This document shows, one piece after another, positions 33,921 to 37,921 of a stretch of DNA of 37,921 bases. The stretch covers positions 218,508 through 256,428 of the forward strand of contig NW_003145285.1 of assembly GCF_000003605.2 (NCBI RefSeq), written 5' to 3'. The position numbers and the translations under genes were made by a program. The stretch comes from Saccoglossus kowalevskii (Eukaryota > Hemichordata > Enteropneusta > Harrimaniidae). Under the pieces are notes generated by a model, which did not search any database, was not told the DNA's origin, and saw only the letters and a list, made by a program, of their open reading frames with translations. The first letter of the stretch is position 1. Every line of letters starts with the position of its first letter.

Positions 33921-36900
33921 CTGGGAAAGAAACATTTAGAAAAGAAAATTTAAAGAAGTGGCATAAATACACTGCATGACAAAGGCACGAAAACAGAAGA
34001 TGGAGAGATCGTCAATACGTCATAAATTAGAGGCAGAGCCTTACGTAGTGGAGTCTCGAGAAAAAAACTTTATGAATTCAGAGAATTGTAATTACTGCGT
34101 AACATTTTTTGAATTAGTTCCATTAACCTAATGAAATAAAATATAAAATTTGAAAAATTTGTAAACAGCAAAAATGAAAATCTGTTTTCGTGAAACAGCC
34201 TAGTAATATGCTGGAGTGAATTATTCCAACATACTAGTATACATATTAACTGAATTCAAGGTTACTACTCGGATGGCATGAATTCGCTCTACTCTCGTGA
34301 TTACCAAGGCAACCACTTTAATAAAATTACTTGTTCTACTGACATACCTTGCTTAGGCTGTAGTGATATGTTGGCTGCCATCATTTGGTGGCGCTGTCTG
34401 GTCTTGGCATTTCGTCGCGATACACAGACACAACAGGCGCAGAGACCGGTTATAGCAATAACTATTATCACAAAGGCTATGACCAAAATTTCCGTCACAG
34501 ATTTCTTGTTTTCTTTATTTTCTTCTTCTTCAAGACTGTACCATTCTTTGTTTAAAACAACAGAGGAGACCATAGTTAGAGGCTGCACAGCTTCTAGTTT
34601 GCGCCTTATGATTTTTTTCGCGTTTAACTACTACAATTCAAAGGCTGTGTTACGACTGTTACGTTCATACACTCTGTTTCAATCTAAACCTACAATCAGT
34701 ACGCAACCCCGTATTACGATATTGTAATATTCTCTAGAAACTAGCGTGCATTGAAATTGAATGTACATACTCAGTCGTCGGTAGGCAATTTTAATTAATC
34801 GTTGTTGTTACCATAATACGGGGCATCATCATTGTTATTTGAGAGACACAATTTGAATCACCTTCAGTTAAAGATATATTTCCGTTCAGAAAAATTTAAT
34901 TATTTTCCGTGAACAGCTGGCGTAGTTATCTGAATTAGATGTCGTATAAAATACATTTTGAGTGGTAAACCCTATTTCCAACCGACACACGCATGTACAA
35001 TTCATACTAAAGAAGATACGTACAGGAAGCTTTCATCACACTCTCATTTGAACACTGTAGATTGTTGTTCCTATCAGTTAATTTAAGAGATGGACAACAA
35101 GAGACGGAAACTCATCAGATAGCAGGAAATTAATTCGACCGACACGTGACGTACACTTGTAGACTCTGTAACCTACACCGTTGCCATCGCCTCAACGTGT
35201 TATGACTGATTGAAACGTTAGTTGCATCGATTAAATAGATCGCCTTGCAATTTATTTGATTACTAGCTTCCCTGGTTAATACTTCCTCGGATGTGTTAGC
35301 CAGGTAGATCAATCAATGTCAAGAACGCAATTATTATTTACATTTGATCTCTATGACAACAGTTCTCCTCTTGTCGAACGGATGTGTGTTCTTATTTCAG
35401 CATCAACGTACGCGTATTTTGCGTTTTTGAATTAAGATCTTTTTAGAGCACCTTTTTATGATGCAATGGGTAACCGAAATGACATCATATCCACCGACAA
35501 CGCCTGTGCTGTCACGGAATTGGTCACGTGACATCATGAATAATTGATATTTGTTTTACTTCAGTAGTCGTGATTTTATCTTATCTAAGTAAATATTTGA
35601 AGAACATATAACAACGTATGTTCTGAATGGTCCGATAAATGTCCCCGATAACCATCCATCGACATTTAGTTACGGCAGGGAGTCTCATTTACAAGCACCA
35701 ATAAGAAACATAATCATTTCAAATTGCAAGTACACTTTAAAACAATATACATTGGCATTAAGCAGCAACAACGCATTATATACGGTCCACTAAATTTATA
35801 CATCATTTGGGACAAATTCAACTATTTCATTGGTCTAGCTAAGGGCGAATGAATCAACACGACTACAGGGAGGAAGTCTGAAATATGGAAGACCGCCACA
35901 TTCTGAATGAATGAGATTATAAAATCACAGAAGCGTCGTAAATACCGCTGTCTCTTTCATTATTTGTAGAGCATAATGTCGATGTAGACGATGATATAAA
36001 TGCAGGTATGCATTGAGAAAGTATTCACGCTGATCACCATCGTATATCTTATCAGTTTGATAAAACAGAGATAATAACTTAGCGCTGGATTCGTCATCGC
36101 CACTCAATGTGTTTTGTCTGTCTAGAAATTTCCAATCCATTTCTGAATTGATGTATAGATGAATATTACACTGTTATTAACTATACCAAACACTGACAGC
36201 GTATTCTGAATTAATTCTCATTGTGCACCGCAAATAATGATAACAAATATATCCTGCTAGCATTTATCATACACAATAATACGATGAAGTTGTGCTTTAC
36301 ACGGAAAACAACATCCCAGTAGTCGAAGTCTTGAAAATGAAAATGATATTGTTTCCCAGTCGTGTAACGAGGGAACAACTTGAATCTTGGACAATAATAT
36401 ACAAGTAATATACCGATTGTTCACGAGATACCTACATTAAGTTTATTACATTTTGTAGTATCTATTATTGATTATAACTCTTTACATGTAGTAGATGTTG
36501 ATCGTACATTCATATGAAACAAAATGTATTTACACCGTGTCTTGAAATTGATGTAGCATGTATTCACATCCCCAACCATATTTCCCATCTCATACCATTT
36601 TATTGTTGGATATCAGGTAAACTGCCACAAATGACACTCACATCATAGCAGAACACATTCAAACGCTAACAGCTGAATGTGACGTCCATCCTTAGTGACT
36701 TTGCATAATATGTATTAATTTCAACTTGTTTAAGTTCTCGCCCTAGGGCAAACTGGCAGTGACGTTTTATTTCTAGTAACAGTTAAATAGGTATTTCCGG
36801 ATAATGTAGCATTATTATTATTTGTTATTAAGTATACAGAATTTAATTCCACGGAGACTGAATTCGTAACCAAATAGAGGCAAATTTATGCATTTGCAGC

Positions 36901-37139
36901 GATGTAAATGGTGAGATACAACACAAAAGTTGTTATGCAGAGGTCGACGGAACACTCACCCGCTATGTTCTCACATTGTTCTCCCTCGTAACGGAAAGGG
37001 CAGTGGCACTCGCCGTTGGCGAGGCACGTACCGCCATTTTGACAACCATTCACGGTATATTCACAATGAAAATCACCATCTGCAATATATGCTGACTCGT
37101 CTATCCCGTATTTTTTATCGAGCAATTCCTCGTAGCTAT
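33547..37139 (-). CDS. Gene 2 (partial): EGF single-pass membrane protein with PPSY tail, paralogue of gene 1
   Basis: Exons on the minus strand are 37139-36960, 34545-34348 and 33920-33547, with phase-1 junctions throughout, giving the last 250 residues. The first residue is split with an exon outside the window, so the signal peptide and any further EGF modules lie to the right. Layout of the visible part: EGF at about 26-56, acidic stalk 61-79, transmembrane helix about 80-102 ending in a cysteine cluster, cytoplasmic tail 103-250 with PPSY at 225. The transmembrane exon starts like that of gene 1 (AG|AA-TGG, Glu-Trp), and both tails share P-P-S-Y-D-x-V. The tail has seven lysines, unlike gene 1. 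The likely role is a surface receptor or adaptor binding WW-domain proteins. I do not recognise a named gene. Confidence 0.82.
34348..34545 (-). CDS. Gene 2 transmembrane exon
   Basis: The exon is 198 nt, encoding E-W-Y-S-L, a glutamate and lysine-rich stalk, the helix I-L-V-I-A-F-V-I-I-V-I-A-I-T-G-L and then C-A-C-C-V-C-V-S-R-R. The cysteine cluster at the cytosolic face is typical of palmitoylated juxtamembrane segments. The donor AAG|GTATGT is strong. The acceptor TTTTAAACAAAG has a poor pyrimidine tract, but it alone keeps the phase and aligns with gene 1 exon 5. Confidence 0.85.
34546..36959. other. Gene 2 intron, largely featureless
   Basis: This is 2.4 kb between the EGF and transmembrane exons. 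No further EGF exon was found on the minus strand. A single GAAATGACAT satellite core is at 35476-35485, and the uncertain open exon at 35925-36142 is listed separately. Confidence 0.5.
35925..36142 (-). CDS. Uncertain candidate exon inside gene 2 intron
   Basis: On the minus strand, ATCAATTCAG|AA-ATG opens a 71-codon frame in the same phase as the gene 2 exons. It begins M-D-W-K-F-L-D and is rich in Asp, Tyr, Leu and His. Possible phase-1 donors inside (G|GTGATC, C|GTGAAT) are weak. It has no cysteines and no counterpart in gene 1. It may be an alternative stalk exon or chance. Confidence 0.15.
36960..37139 (-). CDS. Gene 2 EGF exon
   Basis: The exon is 180 nt with acceptor TTGTATTTCAG and donor GCGG|GTGAGTG, phase 1 on both sides. 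After an acidic linker of about 24 residues (S-Y-E-E-L-L-D-K-K) it shows cysteines spaced C-x6-C-x5-C-x5-C-x-C-x8-C, with the NGGT turn and EGEQC ending of an EGF module. The C2-C3 segment C-QNGG-T-C fits the O-fucose consensus, as in gene 1 module 1. Confidence 0.9.
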
Positions 37140-37174
37140 CTGAAATACAATAGTTCAAAACATTGGATGGTTAC

Positions 37175-37245
37175 TACATGAATGAATGAATCATTCGATT
37201 GAATGAATGAATGAAAGAGTGGAAGCATTAATGAAAGAATGAATT
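37175..37245. repeat. GAAT microsatellite, interrupted
   Basis: Runs of GAATGAATGAAT at about 37179-37191 and 37201-37213, plus scattered further copies to about 37243, immediately upstream of the gene 2 EGF exon. Confidence 0.8.
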
Positions 37246-37921
37246 ATAATCTCAGAGCTAATAATAACTAAGAAATAGTTTTTTTGTACGACTCCGAAAA
37301 GCCATTTATCCGGGAATGTTCAGGGTGTATTGTTGTCATATAAAAGGGAAAAAAATATATTATGCCTCATATTTTGTCAATGACAACTACTTAAATGATT
37401 TGTTTTTCGAAAGAATTATTATAATAATCTCCCCCAAGAAAGTTCATCATATGTGACCTTCAAGGGCTTAACGTCTACTGTGATGTTTACATACAAATTA
37501 AGTTACAATCAGCTTTTATTCTCATCTTTTATCACGTGTTAAGACTGTTTGAACAAGCACACCTTGACTAGCAGTGAACTCTATTATATATATTAAACTC
37601 CTATCTGTTCTCCACATAGCATATATTTTGCTATTACAACGAATTTGGACGTGAACTGCTCGTACGACAACTATCGAAAAACAGAAATGATGGCTACTTA
37701 GCAACAGCCGATGCTGTTTCGTAATGGTTTACGACGTTGTTGTACATTTCAAACGCTGCGTCTTTGTAAGCGGGAACGATAAGGCACTCAACAGCGCAAT
37801 CTGATTAAAATCTGATGTAGTGTACGGGCTTTAATTATTTTGGCTATAAACTTATTTTAATTTTATTTTTTATTACTTTTGTTATTAATGCCCTTTTATT
37901 TTATTATTTTACTTTGATTTT
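37246..37921. other. Right edge, gene 2 upstream intron
   Basis: Gene 2 enters the EGF exon in phase 1, so an upstream exon must lie further right and this stretch should be intron. Nothing coding is recognised. The last 80 bases are T-rich and low in complexity. Confidence 0.45.

Noticed and set aside
34278-34727. A plus-strand 149-codon frame.
   Set aside because: It is the antisense of the gene 2 transmembrane exon, and the minus-strand reading has splice sites, a helix and paralogy.
35875-35905. A sequence resembling the EGF 2 start (GAATGTGGCGGT) on the minus strand in the gene 2 intron.
   Set aside because: The match stops after about 13 bases and no further cysteine spacing follows, so it is probably coincidence.

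Overview
This is an AT-rich window of an animal (metazoan) nuclear genome. The signs are small phase-1 coding exons with GT/AG splice sites, kilobase introns, EGF modules, single-pass membrane proteins, abundant minisatellites and a 50-N assembly gap. The repeat style suggests a marine invertebrate, but nothing fixes the phylum. No bacterial, organellar or viral gene set is present, and I found no credible tRNA or rRNA gene.

Both recognisable genes lie on the minus strand in head-to-tail order and encode the same kind of protein. Gene 1 (14420 down to 2670) appears complete: six coding exons total 1002 nt, giving 333 residues. The layout is signal peptide, three EGF modules, one transmembrane helix, and a 131-residue cytoplasmic tail with five PPxY motifs and no lysine. 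Gene 2 (37139 down to 33547) is cut by the right window edge. It shows one EGF exon, a transmembrane exon that is clearly paralogous to that of gene 1, and a tail exon with one PPSY motif. All introns inside the coding sequence are phase 1. PPxY motifs are known ligands of WW domains, especially those of Nedd4-family ubiquitin ligases, so I infer that these are cell-surface adaptors or receptors that recruit such ligases. I do not recognise either as a named gene.

About 28% of the window is tandem repeat. A 29-bp AT-rich array fills 1-1305 and has a 648-bp higher-order period. A 64-bp minisatellite follows the N gap in gene 1 intron 1 (12288-12830). The 19 kb between the genes holds a satellite of about 260 copies of a 26-bp unit with decayed shoulders (16117-23830) and a 29-bp array carrying a CCAAT box in most copies (25441-26216). 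A 21-bp repeat (about 32920-33310) sits just past the 3' end of gene 2.

Smaller items are a 27-bp-arm foldback with a tRNA-like loop (8996-9127), two fragments of GC-rich dispersed repeats, several microsatellites, and relic copies of the 26-bp satellite core in a gene 1 intron. The remaining stretches show no gene I can support.
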